A stretch of 41,491 nt of DNA from Streptomyces physcomitrii (GTDB lineage Bacteria > Actinomycetota > Actinomycetes > Streptomycetales > Streptomycetaceae). Position numbers and translations under genes: made by a program. The notes under the pieces are model-generated. The model made no database searches and was not told the DNA's origin. It saw nothing but the letters and a program-made list of their open reading frames with translations. This document shows positions 30,132 to 38,343 of this stretch, piece after piece. The stretch is taken from positions 1 to 41,491 of the forward strand of contig NZ_JAAWWP010000036.1 of assembly GCF_012273655.1 (NCBI RefSeq), in the 5' to 3' direction. Position 1 is the first letter of the stretch. Each line of letters begins with the position of its first letter.

Positions 30132-31169
30132 GGCAGCGTCCTCCGCGGGCAGCACCACGATTTCGCCGTCCTGCGGGGGCGCGAAGGCGACGGTGACCTT
30201 GTCGCCGGGGGCGGGCGCGGAGTGCAGGGGGCAGAGGGCTTCGAGGCGCGGCGCCCCCTCGGGCTGGAGGTGGACGGCGACCTGGCCGCCGAGGAAGGTC
30301 CGGGCGGTGACCCGGCAGTCCAGGCCCGCGCCGGAGTCCGTCAGGCGCACCCCGGTGGGCCGTACCAGCACGGTCGCGGCGCCCTGCCGGGAGCCCGCGG
30401 GGACACCGATGCCGCCCCAGGCGGTCTCGGCGGCCTCGCCCCGTACCGTCGCCGCGGTGAGGTTGTGGAAGCCGAGGAAGCGGGCGACGAAGGCGTCGGC
30501 GGGGTGCTGCCAGACCTCCATCGGGGTGCCGGTCTGGGCGAGGCGGCCCTCGCGCATCACGACGACCCGGTCGGCGAGGGTGAAGGCCTCCTGCTGGTCG
30601 TGGGTGACGGCGAGCACGGTGGTGCCCAACTCCTGGAAGAGTTCGCGCAGTTCGAGTACGAGCCGTTCGCGCAGGGAGCGGTCGAGCTGGCCGAGGGGTT
30701 CGTCCAGCATGAGCAGCCGGGGATTCGGGGCGAGGGCACGGGCGAGGGCGACGCGCTGCTGCTCCCCGCCGGAGAGTTCGCCGACGGGCCGCGGGGCGGC
30801 GTCCGCGAGGCCGACCAGGTCGAGCAGCTCGGCGACCCGGGAGCGCTGCCGGTCCCGTCCGGCGCCGTGCATACGCAGCCCGAAGGCGATGTTGCCGCCG
30901 ACGTCGCGCTGCGGGAAGAGCTGGTGGTCCTGGAACATCAGGCCCACCCCGCGGCGGTGGGCGGGGACGCCGCGCTGGTCCTTCCCGCCGAGCAGGACCC
31001 GTCCGGCGTCGAGTTCCTGGAGCCCGGCGACGGCGCGCAGCAGGGTGGACTTGCCGCTGCCGCTGGGCCCGAGCACGCAGACGCTCTCGTGCGTGGCGAC
31101 GTCGAGGCTGACCTCGTCGAGGGCCGGGCGGTGGCCGAAGTGCACGGTGGCGCGGTCGAGTTGGAGCAT
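30129..31169 (-). CDS. thiamine ABC transporter ATP-binding protein (ThiQ role)
   Basis: 346-aa ATPase with a full set of motifs: Walker A GPSGSGKST, Q-loop MFQDHQLFP, signature LSGGEQQR, Walker B LLMLDEP, D-loop GQLD and the H-loop His in THDQQE. A TOBE-like regulatory region occupies the last ~100 residues, so it is longer than the ~230-aa E. coli ThiQ and closer to PotA/FbpC-type ATPases. Its thiamine role comes from the operon and TPP riboswitch. ATG 31167-31169 lies 2 nt past the permease stop. An in-frame GTG at 31173-31175 overlaps that stop (GTGA) and has GGAG nearby; either may start translation. Confidence 0.88.
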   Translation of the reverse strand: MLQLDRATVHFGHRPALDEVSLDVATHESVCVLGPSGSGKSTLLRAVAGLQELDAGRVLLGGKDQRGVPAHRRGVGLMFQDHQLFPQRDVGGNIAFGLRMHGAGRDRQRSRVAELLDLVGLADAAPRPVGELSGGEQQRVALARALAPNPRLLMLDEPLGQLDRSLRERLVLELRELFQELGTTVLAVTHDQQEAFTLADRVVVMREGRLAQTGTPMEVWQHPADAFVARFLGFHNLTAATVRGEAAETAWGGIGVPAGSRQGAATVLVRPTGVRLTDSGAGLDCRVTARTFLGGQVAVHLQPEGAPRLEALCPLHSAPAPGDKVTVAFAPPQDGEIVVLPAEDAA

Positions 31170-31171
31170 GG

Positions 31172-32926
31172 TCACATCTCTCCGGTGGGTGCAGCCGGGC
31201 CGCCGGCCGCGCCGCCGGTACGGGGCCTGAGGCGTTCGAGGAGCAGCAGGGACAGCGTGCACACCGCCATCAGGATCACCGAAAGGGCCATCGCCTGCCC
31301 GTAGTTGAGCTCTCCGGCGCGGCCGAGGAGGCGGGCGACGGCGACCGGCAGGGTCGGGTTGTCGGGCCGGGCGATGAAGACGGTGGCGCCGAACTCGCCG
31401 AGCGAGACGGCGAAGGCGAACCCGGCGGCGACCAGCAGGGCCCGCCGGACCAGCGGCAGGTCGACCTCCCGCCACACCCGCAGCGGGGACGCGCCGAGCA
31501 CCGCGGCGGCCTCCCGCAGCCGGGTGTCCAGGGCGCGCAGCACCGGCAGCATGGTGCGCACCACGAAGGGCACCCCGACCAGGGCCTGGGCGAGCGGCAC
31601 CAGGATCCAGGAGGCCCTCAGGTCGAGCGGGGGCTCGTCGAGGCTGATGAGGAAGCCGAAGCCGACGGTGACCGCGGAGACCCCGAGCGGCAGCATCAGC
31701 AGGGCGTCGAAGCCGCGGACCAGGCGGCCGGCGCGTCCCGGGCGGGTGAGCGCGGCGGCGGCCAGGGTGCCGATGACCAGGGCGATGCCGGTGGCGGCGA
31801 GGGCGTACGTCAGCGAGTTGCCGACGGCGTCGATCGGCGGGACCAGGAAGACATTGCTGTCCGCGGAGGTCAGCGCCCGGTAGTAACCGAGCCCGTATCC
31901 GGCGGCGGTGTCGAAGGAGCGCTGGACGAGCACCGCGAGCGGCAGCAGGAGCAGCAGCAGGACGCTGAGCAGGACCCCGGCGAGCAGCGCCCACTGCCCG
32001 GCCCCGCGCGGCGCGCGCGCCGTGGACTCGGGCGCGAGCAGGCGCAGCGTGCTCTCCCTGCGGCGCACGGTCCAGGCGTGCACGGCGAGGATCAGCGCGA
32101 CCGCGGTGAGTTGCACCAGGGTCAGTACGGCCGCGGTCGGCAGGTCGAAGACATCCGCGGTCTGCCGGTAGATCTCCACTTCGAGGGTGGCGTACGCGGG
32201 GCCGCCGAGGATGGTGACGACGCCGAAGGAGGTGAAGGTGAACAGGAAGACCATCAGCGCCGCGGCGGCGACGGCCGGGCCGAGCGCGGGCAGGGTGACG
32301 GTGCGCCAGGCGGCGGCCCGGGAGGCGCCGAGCATCCGCGCGGCCTCCTCCTGCCGGGGGTCGAGCTGGGACCAGAGCCCGCCGACGGTGCGGACCACGA
32401 CCGCGTAGTTGAAGAAGACATGGGCGAGCAGGATGGCCCAGACGGTGGTGTCCAGGCGCACCCCCCACAGGTCGTCGAGGAGTCCGCCGCGGCCGAGGAG
32501 GGCCAGGAAGGCGGTGCCCGCGACGACGGTGGGGAGCACGAAAGGCACGGTGACCAGGGCCCGCAGCAGGCTCTTGCCGGGGAAGTCGAGCCGGGCGAGC
32601 ACATAGGCGCCGGGCAGCGCGATCAGCAGGGTGAGCGCGGTGGAGGCGAGCGCCTGCCAGGTGGTGAACCACAGCACCTGCCGGATCCCGGCGTCGCCGA
32701 GCACCTCCGTCAGGCGCCCGAACTGCCAGTGGCCGCCGTCCCGCAGGCCGCGCCCGACGATCGCGGCGACCGGGTAGGCGAAGAACAGCGCGAAGAACAC
32801 GGCGGGCACGGCCATCAGGCCGAGCCGCGCCGCGCTCCGGCGCCGCTGCCGCCGGCGCGGCACCCGGGGCGGGGCCGTCGCGCCGGTACGCGTCACATCG
32901 GTGCTCGTCACGTCGGTGCTCGTCAC
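31172..32926 (-). CDS. thiP: thiamine ABC transporter permease (fused, two-domain ThiP)
   Basis: 584-aa protein with about twelve membrane helices in two BPD_transp_1 halves. Each half carries an EAA-like loop: EEAARMLGASRAAAWRTVTLP and REAAAVLGASPLRVWREVDLP in outline. The fused double permease is characteristic of ThiP/FbpB. GTG 32924-32926 follows the binding-protein stop by 10 nt. The N-terminus is encoded by a 15-bp repeat (VTSTD twice, 32897-32926) that offers three in-frame GTG codons, so the true start may be any of them. No clear Shine-Dalgarno; translation is probably coupled to thiB. Confidence 0.9.
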   Translation of the reverse strand: MTSTDVTSTDVTRTGATAPPRVPRRRQRRRSAARLGLMAVPAVFFALFFAYPVAAIVGRGLRDGGHWQFGRLTEVLGDAGIRQVLWFTTWQALASTALTLLIALPGAYVLARLDFPGKSLLRALVTVPFVLPTVVAGTAFLALLGRGGLLDDLWGVRLDTTVWAILLAHVFFNYAVVVRTVGGLWSQLDPRQEEAARMLGASRAAAWRTVTLPALGPAVAAAALMVFLFTFTSFGVVTILGGPAYATLEVEIYRQTADVFDLPTAAVLTLVQLTAVALILAVHAWTVRRRESTLRLLAPESTARAPRGAGQWALLAGVLLSVLLLLLLPLAVLVQRSFDTAAGYGLGYYRALTSADSNVFLVPPIDAVGNSLTYALAATGIALVIGTLAAAALTRPGRAGRLVRGFDALLMLPLGVSAVTVGFGFLISLDEPPLDLRASWILVPLAQALVGVPFVVRTMLPVLRALDTRLREAAAVLGASPLRVWREVDLPLVRRALLVAAGFAFAVSLGEFGATVFIARPDNPTLPVAVARLLGRAGELNYGQAMALSVILMAVCTLSLLLLERLRPRTGGAAGGPAAPTGEM

Positions 32927-32936
32927 GTCGATGTGC

Positions 32937-34013
32937 TCACTTCAGCACGAGCGAGGTCCACGACTTGACCCAGTCGTCGCGCTTCTCGGCGATCTTCCCG
33001 GGGGCCATGGTGTGCGGGTCCCTGACCGCGGTGCCGTGCTCGGTGAAGACGGCCGGGACCTTCGCGCCCGCGCGCACCGGGTTGACGAACATGTTCAGCG
33101 GCATGTCCTCCTGGAAGGCCTTGGAGGCGAAGAAGTCGACGAGCGCCTTGCCGCCCTCGGTGTTGCGGGCGCCCGCGAGCAGTCCGGCGAACTCGATCTG
33201 CCGGAAGCAGGTCCGGGTGGCGACCCCGGTGGGCGCGGTCTTCGGCCGCGGGTCGGCGAAGACCACCTCGGCGGGCGGCGAGGAGGCGTACGAGACGACC
33301 AGCGGACGCTCGCCGCCCGCCTTGCGGCCGCCCGCGGAGCCGGAGAACTCCTCGTTGTAGGCCTGGTCCCAGCCGTCGACGACCTTGATCCCGTTGGCCT
33401 TCAGCTTCTTCCAGTAGCCCTGCCAGCCCTGGTCCCCGTACTCGGCTGCGCTGGCGAGCAGGAAGCCGAGCCCGGGCGAGGAACTGCCCGCGTTCTCGGT
33501 GACGAGCAGGTCCTTGTACGCGGGCTTCGCGAGGTCGGCGAAGCTCTTCGGCGGCTCCAGCTTCCTCTCGCTGAAGAACTTCTTGTCGTAGTTGACGCAG
33601 ATGTCACCGGTGTCGACGGGCGTGACCCGGTGCTTCGGGTCGAGCCGGGTGTCCGCGTCCAGCGAGGACAGCGCGGGGCTCTTGTAGGGCTGGAAGAGAC
33701 CGCCGTCCAGGGCACGGGACAGCAGGGTGTTGTCGACGCCGAAGAAGACGTCGCCCTGCGGGTTGTCCTTGGTGAGCAGGGCCTTGTTGACGGCGCGCCC
33801 GGCGTCGCCGTCCTTGAGGACGCGCACCTTGTAGCCGGACGTGCGCTCGAACTCCCTCAGGACGTCCTTGGAGACGGCGAAGGAGCTGTGGGTGACCAGG
33901 GTGACGTTCTCGGAGTCGCCGCCGGAGTCCCCGGAGTCCCCGCAGGCGGTCAGCGTGCCGAGGCCGAGCCCCGCCGCGAGGACGGCGGCCAGGCAGTTCT
34001 TGGTGGTGCTCAC
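32937..34013 (-). CDS. thiB: thiamine-binding lipoprotein of ABC transporter (ThiB/TbpA-like)
   Basis: 358-aa substrate-binding lipoprotein. Signal peptide with lipobox LTAC, lipidated Cys24, then a Gly/Ser/Asp linker and a periplasmic-binding fold: VTLVTHSSFAVSKDVL, DVFFGVDNTLLSRAL, ICVNYDKKFF, then LVVSYASSPPAEV, all typical of ThiB. GTG 34011-34013 has AGGAGG 6 nt upstream. First gene of the thiBPQ-type operon. Its leader holds a TPP riboswitch, an 11-bp hairpin and a stem that covers part of the Shine-Dalgarno, so it is expected to be repressed when TPP is abundant. Confidence 0.93.
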   Translation of the reverse strand: MSTTKNCLAAVLAAGLGLGTLTACGDSGDSGGDSENVTLVTHSSFAVSKDVLREFERTSGYKVRVLKDGDAGRAVNKALLTKDNPQGDVFFGVDNTLLSRALDGGLFQPYKSPALSSLDADTRLDPKHRVTPVDTGDICVNYDKKFFSERKLEPPKSFADLAKPAYKDLLVTENAGSSSPGLGFLLASAAEYGDQGWQGYWKKLKANGIKVVDGWDQAYNEEFSGSAGGRKAGGERPLVVSYASSPPAEVVFADPRPKTAPTGVATRTCFRQIEFAGLLAGARNTEGGKALVDFFASKAFQEDMPLNMFVNPVRAGAKVPAVFTEHGTAVRDPHTMAPGKIAEKRDDWVKSWTSLVLK

Positions 34014-34019
34014 TGGATT

Positions 34020-34038
34020 CCTCCTGGGCTGACCAGGA
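34020..34038 (-). promoter_or_regulatory. thiB ribosome binding site within a small sequestering stem
   Basis: AGGAGG (34020-34025, minus strand) lies 6 nt before the thiB GTG. TCCTGG/CCAGGA arms (34022-34027 and 34033-34038, 5-nt loop) include four of its six bases. This looks like a translational OFF hairpin for the riboswitch. Confidence 0.5.
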
Positions 34039-34048
34039 AGAGACGCGG

Positions 34049-34079
34049 CCCTGCCCGCGACGGGTGGCCGCGGGCAGGG
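34049..34079 (-). promoter_or_regulatory. 11-bp hairpin between TPP aptamer and thiB ribosome binding site
   Basis: CCCTGCCCGCG (34049-34059) and CGCGGGCAGGG (34069-34079) are perfect arms with a 9-nt loop. It has no U-tract. It may be an intrinsic terminator or a spacer element of the expression platform. Confidence 0.6.
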
Positions 34080-34099
34080 CGCAACAGCTGGAGAAGTGT

Positions 34100-34208
34100 C
34101 CGAACTCCCTACCCGGAATGACCCGGGCGAGGTTCAGAGGGTCTGCGGCCACCGGCCCGGTCGCCCGGTCCGTGCCGCACTCTCAGCGCTGTGGCGCTCC
34201 CCTGTCGG
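34100..34208 (-). ncRNA. TPP riboswitch (THI element)
   Basis: On the minus strand the conserved core is present in order: GGAGCGCC, then CTGAGA (34181-34186), then GACCCTCTGAACCT (34130-34143), then GGGTCATTCCGGGTAGGGAG (34105-34124). These are the hallmarks of the thi box. Outer pairing CCGA/TCGG (34205-34208 with 34100-34103) could form P1. Between CTGAGA and the ACCCTCTGA segment lies a GC-rich optional P3 arm. It precedes thiB, consistent with feedback by thiamine pyrophosphate. A CATATT -10-like hexamer (34209-34214) abuts P1, perhaps too close; an upstream promoter is also possible. Confidence 0.92.
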
Positions 34209-34343
34209 AATATGTGTGCCGGCACGGTGGGTGCCGGTGTGGGTATGTCGGTCGGTGTACAGCGGAATACGTGTCGCGAAGTGGTGCTGGTGCGTCGGTA
34301 CGCCGCCCAGGGTACCGCCGTCGCTTTCCGGACCGTCGACGCC

Positions 34344-34352
34344 TGTGGACAA
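34344..34352 (-). other. DnaA-box-like nonamer
   Basis: TTGTCCACA on the minus strand, identical to the preferred Streptomyces DnaA box, lies just beyond the rlmN stop (34369). It is single here; compare the pair at 40423-40449. Confidence 0.4.
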
Positions 34353-34368
34353 CCGCCCCCGGACGCCC

Positions 34369-35475
34369 TCAGCGCTCGGCGGCGGCGAGCTGCCCGCAGG
34401 CCCCGTCGATCTCCTGGCCCCGGGTGTCCCGCACGGTCACCGGGACGCCGTGCGCCGCGATGGCGTCGACGAAGGCCCGCTCGTCCTCGGGGCGCGAGGC
34501 GGTCCACTTGGAGCCCGGCGTCGGGTTGAGCGGGATCAGGTTGACGTGCACCCGCTTGCCCTTGAGCAGCCTGCCGAGCAGGTCGCCGCGCCAGGCCTGG
34601 TCGTTGATGTCGCGGATCAGCGCGTACTCGATGGAGACCCGCCGCCCCGACTTGGCCGCGTACTCCCAGGCGGCGTCGAGGACTTCGCGTACCTTCCAGC
34701 GGGTGTTGACGGGCACCAGGGTGTCGCGCAGCTCGTCGTCGGGGGCGTGCAGGGAGAGCGCGAGGCGGCACTTGAGGCCCTCGTCGGCGAAGCGGTGCAT
34801 GGCGGGCACCAGGCCCACGGTGGAGACGGTGATGCCGCGCTGGGAGAGCCCGAGGCCGTCCGGCTCGGGGTCGGTGAGGCGGCGGATGGCCCCGATGACG
34901 CGCTTGTAGTTGGCGAGCGGCTCGCCCATGCCCATGAAGACGATGTTGGACAGCCGCGCGGGCCCGCCGGGGATCTCCCCGTCCCGCAGCGCCCGCATCC
35001 CGTCGACGATCTGGTGCACGATCTCCGCGGTGGACAGGTTCCGGTCCAGGCCCGCCTGACCGGTCGCGCAGAACGGGCAGTTCATGCCGCAGCCGGCCTG
35101 CGAGGAGATGCACATGGTGACCCGGTCCGGGTAGCGCATCAGCACCGACTCGACGAGGGTGCCGTCGAAGAGCCGCCACAGGGTCTTGCGGGTGGTGTCG
35201 TCGTCGCAGGAGATGTGCCGCACCACGTCCATCAGCTCCGGGAGCAGCGCCTCCTGGAGCCTGCCGCGCGCCGCGGCGGGGATGTCGGTCCACTGCGCCG
35301 GGTCGTGCGCGTACCGCGCGAAGTAGTGCTGCGAGAGCTGCTTGGCCCTGAACGGCTTCTCGCCGATCCCGGCGACCGCCTCCTTCCGCTCGGCGGGCGT
35401 GAGGTCGGCGAGGTGCCGCGGCGGCTTCTTGGCTCCGCGCGGGGCGACGAATGTGAGTTCTCCGGGTGCAGGCAT
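34369..35475 (-). CDS. rlmN: 23S rRNA (adenine2503-C2)/tRNA A37 methyltransferase, radical SAM
   Basis: 368-aa radical SAM enzyme that methylates A2503 of 23S rRNA and A37 of some tRNAs at C2. The [4Fe-4S] motif CGMNCPFC gives Cys129, Cys133 and Cys136. Cys122 and Cys360 (GACGQL) match the two mechanistic cysteines of E. coli RlmN (118 and 355). The SAM region GMGEPLANY is intact. ATG 35473-35475 is used because homology begins there; an in-frame ATG at 35497-35499 is the alternative. GAGG lies only 2 nt before the chosen ATG, so initiation may not depend on it. Confidence 0.94.
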   Translation of the reverse strand: MPAPGELTFVAPRGAKKPPRHLADLTPAERKEAVAGIGEKPFRAKQLSQHYFARYAHDPAQWTDIPAAARGRLQEALLPELMDVVRHISCDDDTTRKTLWRLFDGTLVESVLMRYPDRVTMCISSQAGCGMNCPFCATGQAGLDRNLSTAEIVHQIVDGMRALRDGEIPGGPARLSNIVFMGMGEPLANYKRVIGAIRRLTDPEPDGLGLSQRGITVSTVGLVPAMHRFADEGLKCRLALSLHAPDDELRDTLVPVNTRWKVREVLDAAWEYAAKSGRRVSIEYALIRDINDQAWRGDLLGRLLKGKRVHVNLIPLNPTPGSKWTASRPEDERAFVDAIAAHGVPVTVRDTRGQEIDGACGQLAAAER

Positions 35476-35506
35476 AACCTCACCAGTGTGGCAGATCATC
35501 CGGACG

Positions 35507-35533
35507 GGTCCGCCGCCCCGCGGACGGCGGACC
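35507..35533 (-). terminator. terminator after cdsA
   Basis: GGTCCGCCG (35507-35515) and CGGCGGACC (35525-35533), perfect 9-bp arms with a 9-nt loop, lie between the cdsA stop and rlmN. Confidence 0.7.
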
Positions 35534-35574
35534 AGCCGGGCGTACGCGCGGGGATCTCGCCCGTGCCCGGACGG

Positions 35575-36726
35575 TCAGCCCGAGCCGACGAAGAGCACCA
35601 TCAGGAGCCACACCACGGGCGCGGTCGGCAGCAGGGAGTCCAGGCGGTCCATGATGCCGCCGTGGCCGGGCAGCAGGGTGCCCATGTCCTTGATGCCGAG
35701 GTCGCGTTTGATCATGGACTCGCCGAGGTCGCCGACGGTCGCGCTGACCGCCACGGCCAGGCCCAGCAGCAGGCCCTGCCACCAGGCGCCGTCACTGATC
35801 AGGAACTGCATGCACAGCGCGCCCGCCACCATCGCGAACAGCACCGCGCCGGCCAGTCCCTCCCGGGTCTTTCCGGGGCTGATGCGCGGTGCCAGCTTCG
35901 TGCGGCCGAAGCGCCAGCCGATCGCGTACGCCCCGGTGTCGCTGACGATGGTGAGCACCAGGAAGGTCAGCACCCGGCGCGGGCCGTCGTCGGCGGCGAG
36001 CATCAGCGAGACGAAGGTGGCGAGGAAGGGGACGTAGAAGGCGGCGAAGGTGCCCGCGGTGACGTCCTTCAGATAGCCCTCGGGCGGCTGCGCCATGCGC
36101 CAGACGAGGACCGCGAGCGCGGTCAGCGCCATCGCGATCCAGGCGCCCTCGGCACCCCGCACATACCCGGAGACCACCATCGCGGCGCCGCCGAGCGCCA
36201 GCGGCACCAGCGGGGCGTGGATGTCCTTGCGCTCCTTCAGGCGGGAGGTCAGCTCCCACAGGCCGACGACGACGGCCGCCACGACCACGCCGACGAAGAC
36301 GGCCTTCACGATGAACAGGGAGGCCACGATCACCGCGCCGAGGCCGAGACCGACCCCTATCGCCGCGCCGAGGTCCCGGCCCGCGGTCTTCTTCTGCGGG
36401 GCGGGCGCGGAGGGGCTCGCGGTGGACATGTGCTCCTGCGGCTCGTACGTGGTCGGGCGCGGCGGCGGTGTGCCGTCGCGGAAGGGGTCGGGTGGTCCGG
36501 CCGGGAACAGCGGGCCGCCGAGCGGGGCGGCCCCCTGTTCGCGTTCCCGGTCTCCGCCGTTCTCGGGCACCTCGGGCACGGTGGGCATGGGCCGAGTCTG
36601 CGCGGCCGGATGCCCTTCGTACGAGGGACCCGCCGGGGCGGCCCCCCAGGGGGCGTCGTGCCCGGGGCCCGGCCGCACCCGGGAGGAGCCGGTCCGCGGC
36701 GGCGCGCCCCAAGGAGAGTCGTTCAT
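35575..36726 (-). CDS. cdsA: phosphatidate cytidylyltransferase (CDP-diacylglycerol synthase)
   Basis: 383-aa membrane enzyme that makes CDP-diacylglycerol from phosphatidate and CTP, the entry to phospholipid synthesis. The first ~115 residues are polar, Pro/Gly-rich and specific to actinobacteria. About eight membrane helices follow, ending in the CDS signature: SATVGDLGESMIKRD, then KDMGTLLPGHGGIMDRLDSL. The ATG overlaps the frr stop by one base (TGATG), so the two genes are translationally coupled. This frr-cdsA pairing is conserved in many bacteria. Confidence 0.95.
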   Translation of the reverse strand: MNDSPWGAPPRTGSSRVRPGPGHDAPWGAAPAGPSYEGHPAAQTRPMPTVPEVPENGGDREREQGAAPLGGPLFPAGPPDPFRDGTPPPRPTTYEPQEHMSTASPSAPAPQKKTAGRDLGAAIGVGLGLGAVIVASLFIVKAVFVGVVVAAVVVGLWELTSRLKERKDIHAPLVPLALGGAAMVVSGYVRGAEGAWIAMALTALAVLVWRMAQPPEGYLKDVTAGTFAAFYVPFLATFVSLMLAADDGPRRVLTFLVLTIVSDTGAYAIGWRFGRTKLAPRISPGKTREGLAGAVLFAMVAGALCMQFLISDGAWWQGLLLGLAVAVSATVGDLGESMIKRDLGIKDMGTLLPGHGGIMDRLDSLLPTAPVVWLLMVLFVGSG

Positions 36727-37283
36727 CAGACCTCGAGCAGCTCGGCTTCCTTGTGCTTCAGCAGCTCGTCCACCTGGGCCACGTACTTGGCGGTGGTGTC
36801 GTCGAGCTCCTTCTCCGCACGGCGGCCCTCGTCCTCGCCGACGTCGCCGTCCTTGATGAGCTTGTCGATGGACTCCTTCGCCTTGCGGCGCACGGAGCGG
36901 ATCGAGATCTTCGCGTCCTCGCCCTTGGTCTTGGCGACCTTGATGTACTCCTTGCGGCGCTCCTCGGTCAGCTCGGGGAACGTCACCCGGATGATGCTGC
37001 CGTCGTTGCTCGGGTTGACGCCGAGGTCCGAATCGCGGATCGCCTGCTCGATGTTGCGCAGCGCGCTCTTGTCGAACGGGGTCACCACGGCCATCCGGGG
37101 CTCCGGCACCGAGAACGAGGCGAGCTGGTTGATCGGCGTCAGCGCGCCGTAGTAGTCGGCCACGATCTTGTTGAACATCGCCGGGTGCGCACGGCCTGTG
37201 CGGATCGCGGCGAAGTCCTCCTTGGCGACCACGACGGCCTTCTCCATCTTCTCCTCGGCCTCGAGGAGGCTCTCTTCGATCAC
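36726..37283 (-). CDS. frr: ribosome recycling factor
   Basis: 185-aa RRF, which with EF-G splits post-termination ribosomes. Full-length family match: IEESLLEAEEKMEKAVVV, RTGRAHPAMFNKI, LTPINQLASFSVPEP, and a helical C-terminus KELDDTTAKYVAQVDELL. The second of two tandem GTG codons (37281-37283) is chosen: it matches the usual protein start and has AGGAG with a 6-nt gap including the first GTG. A hairpin lies between pyrH and frr, so frr-cdsA may be partly uncoupled from pyrH. Confidence 0.95.
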   Translation of the reverse strand: MIEESLLEAEEKMEKAVVVAKEDFAAIRTGRAHPAMFNKIVADYYGALTPINQLASFSVPEPRMAVVTPFDKSALRNIEQAIRDSDLGVNPSNDGSIIRVTFPELTEERRKEYIKVAKTKGEDAKISIRSVRRKAKESIDKLIKDGDVGEDEGRRAEKELDDTTAKYVAQVDELLKHKEAELLEV

Positions 37284-37364
37284 CACTTGCTCCTGCGTGT
37301 CTTGAGTGGGTCCGCCGTCCACTGGGCGGCAGGCTGCGTCGCGTCTGTTCCCTGCACGGTGTCC

Positions 37365-37397
37365 GACCGGCAGGGGGTTGTCCACCCCCGGCCGGTC
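37365..37397 (-). terminator. terminator after pyrH
   Basis: GACCGGC-A-GGGGG (37365-37377) pairs with CCCCC-G-GCCGGTC (37385-37397), one mismatch, 7-nt loop; the stem includes the pyrH stop codon. Confidence 0.7.
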
Positions 37398-38157
37398 AGC
37401 TCCGGGTGCTCCGGTCCCCGACAAGGGTGCCGATCTTCTCACCCTTCACGGCCCGCGCGATATTGCCCTCGGTCAGAAGCTCGAAGACCAGGATCGGCAG
37501 GCTGTTGTCGCGGCACAGGGTGATGGCCGTGGCGTCGGCGACCTTCAGATCGCGGGTGATGACCTCGCCGTAGCCGAGCGCGTCGAACTTCACCGCATCG
37601 GGGTTGGTCTTGGGGTCCGAGTCGTAGACACCGTCCACGCCGTTCTTGCCCATGAGGAGGGCCTGCGCGTCGATCTCCAGGGCGCGCTGCGCGGCGGTGG
37701 TGTCGGTGGAGAAGTACGGCATGCCCATACCGGCGCCGAAGATCACCACTCGGCCCTTCTCCAGGTGCCGCACCGCGCGCAGCGGGATGTACGGCTCCGC
37801 GACCTGCCCCATGGTGATGGCGGTCTGGACGCGGGAGTCGATGCCCTCGCGCTCCAGGAAGTCCTGGAGGGCGAGGCAGTTCATGACGGTGCCGAGCATG
37901 CCCATGTAGTCGGAGCGGGCGCGGTCCATGCCCCGCTGCTGCAGCTCGGCGCCGCGGAAGAAGTTGCCGCCGCCGATGACGACGGCGATCTGCGCACCGT
38001 CCCGGACGACCGCCGCGATCTCCTTGGCGATGGCGTGCACCACGTCGGGATCCACTCCGAGGGCGCCGCCGCCGGCGAACGCCTCACCCGAAAGCTTCAG
38101 CAGAAAACGGCCGCCGGCCTTGCCCTCGGTGTTCTCGCCCTTGTCGGCCTTGCTCAT
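37396..38157 (-). CDS. pyrH: UMP kinase
   Basis: 253-aa hexameric UMP kinase (amino-acid kinase fold), which makes UDP. Motifs: FLLKLSGEAF, VVIGGGNFFRG, the MGMLGTVMNCLALQD region, the FGAGMGMPYFSTDTTAAQRA loop in outline, and GVYDSDPK. ATG 38155-38157 has GAGGAG 8 nt upstream; the further upstream frame is the leader. It lies between tsf and frr in the conserved rpsB-tsf-pyrH-frr order, separated from tsf by 186 nt containing a long imperfect hairpin. Confidence 0.96.
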   Translation of the reverse strand: MSKADKGENTEGKAGGRFLLKLSGEAFAGGGALGVDPDVVHAIAKEIAAVVRDGAQIAVVIGGGNFFRGAELQQRGMDRARSDYMGMLGTVMNCLALQDFLEREGIDSRVQTAITMGQVAEPYIPLRAVRHLEKGRVVIFGAGMGMPYFSTDTTAAQRALEIDAQALLMGKNGVDGVYDSDPKTNPDAVKFDALGYGEVITRDLKVADATAITLCRDNSLPILVFELLTEGNIARAVKGEKIGTLVGDRSTRS

Positions 38158-38188
38158 GGAGTTCTCCTCGTGGTGCGCATACGAAGAA

Positions 38189-38236
38189 GGCCACTGCCGG
38201 TGGGGAGTTGTTCGCAACCCATGCGCGGCAATGGCC
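38189..38236 (-). terminator. imperfect 11-bp hairpin between tsf and pyrH
   Basis: GGCCACTGCCG (38189-38199) and CGGCAATGGCC (38226-38236) pair with one G-U in RNA. It lies 32 nt upstream of the pyrH start, so it acts either as a tsf terminator/attenuator or as a pyrH leader stem. Confidence 0.5.
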
Positions 38237-38343
38237 TCCTCGTCAGATCTGCGGTCGTCCTTCGCGTACGGGCCGTACGGGGCCCGGTACGCGGGCGACT
38301 CCCCAGAACCCTAGCCGGGTCCGGGAGCAATCGCCGCCAGGAC

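Noticed and set aside
37378..37386. TTGTCCACC as another DnaA box
   Set aside because: It is the loop and inner arm of the pyrH terminator hairpin and mismatches the last base.
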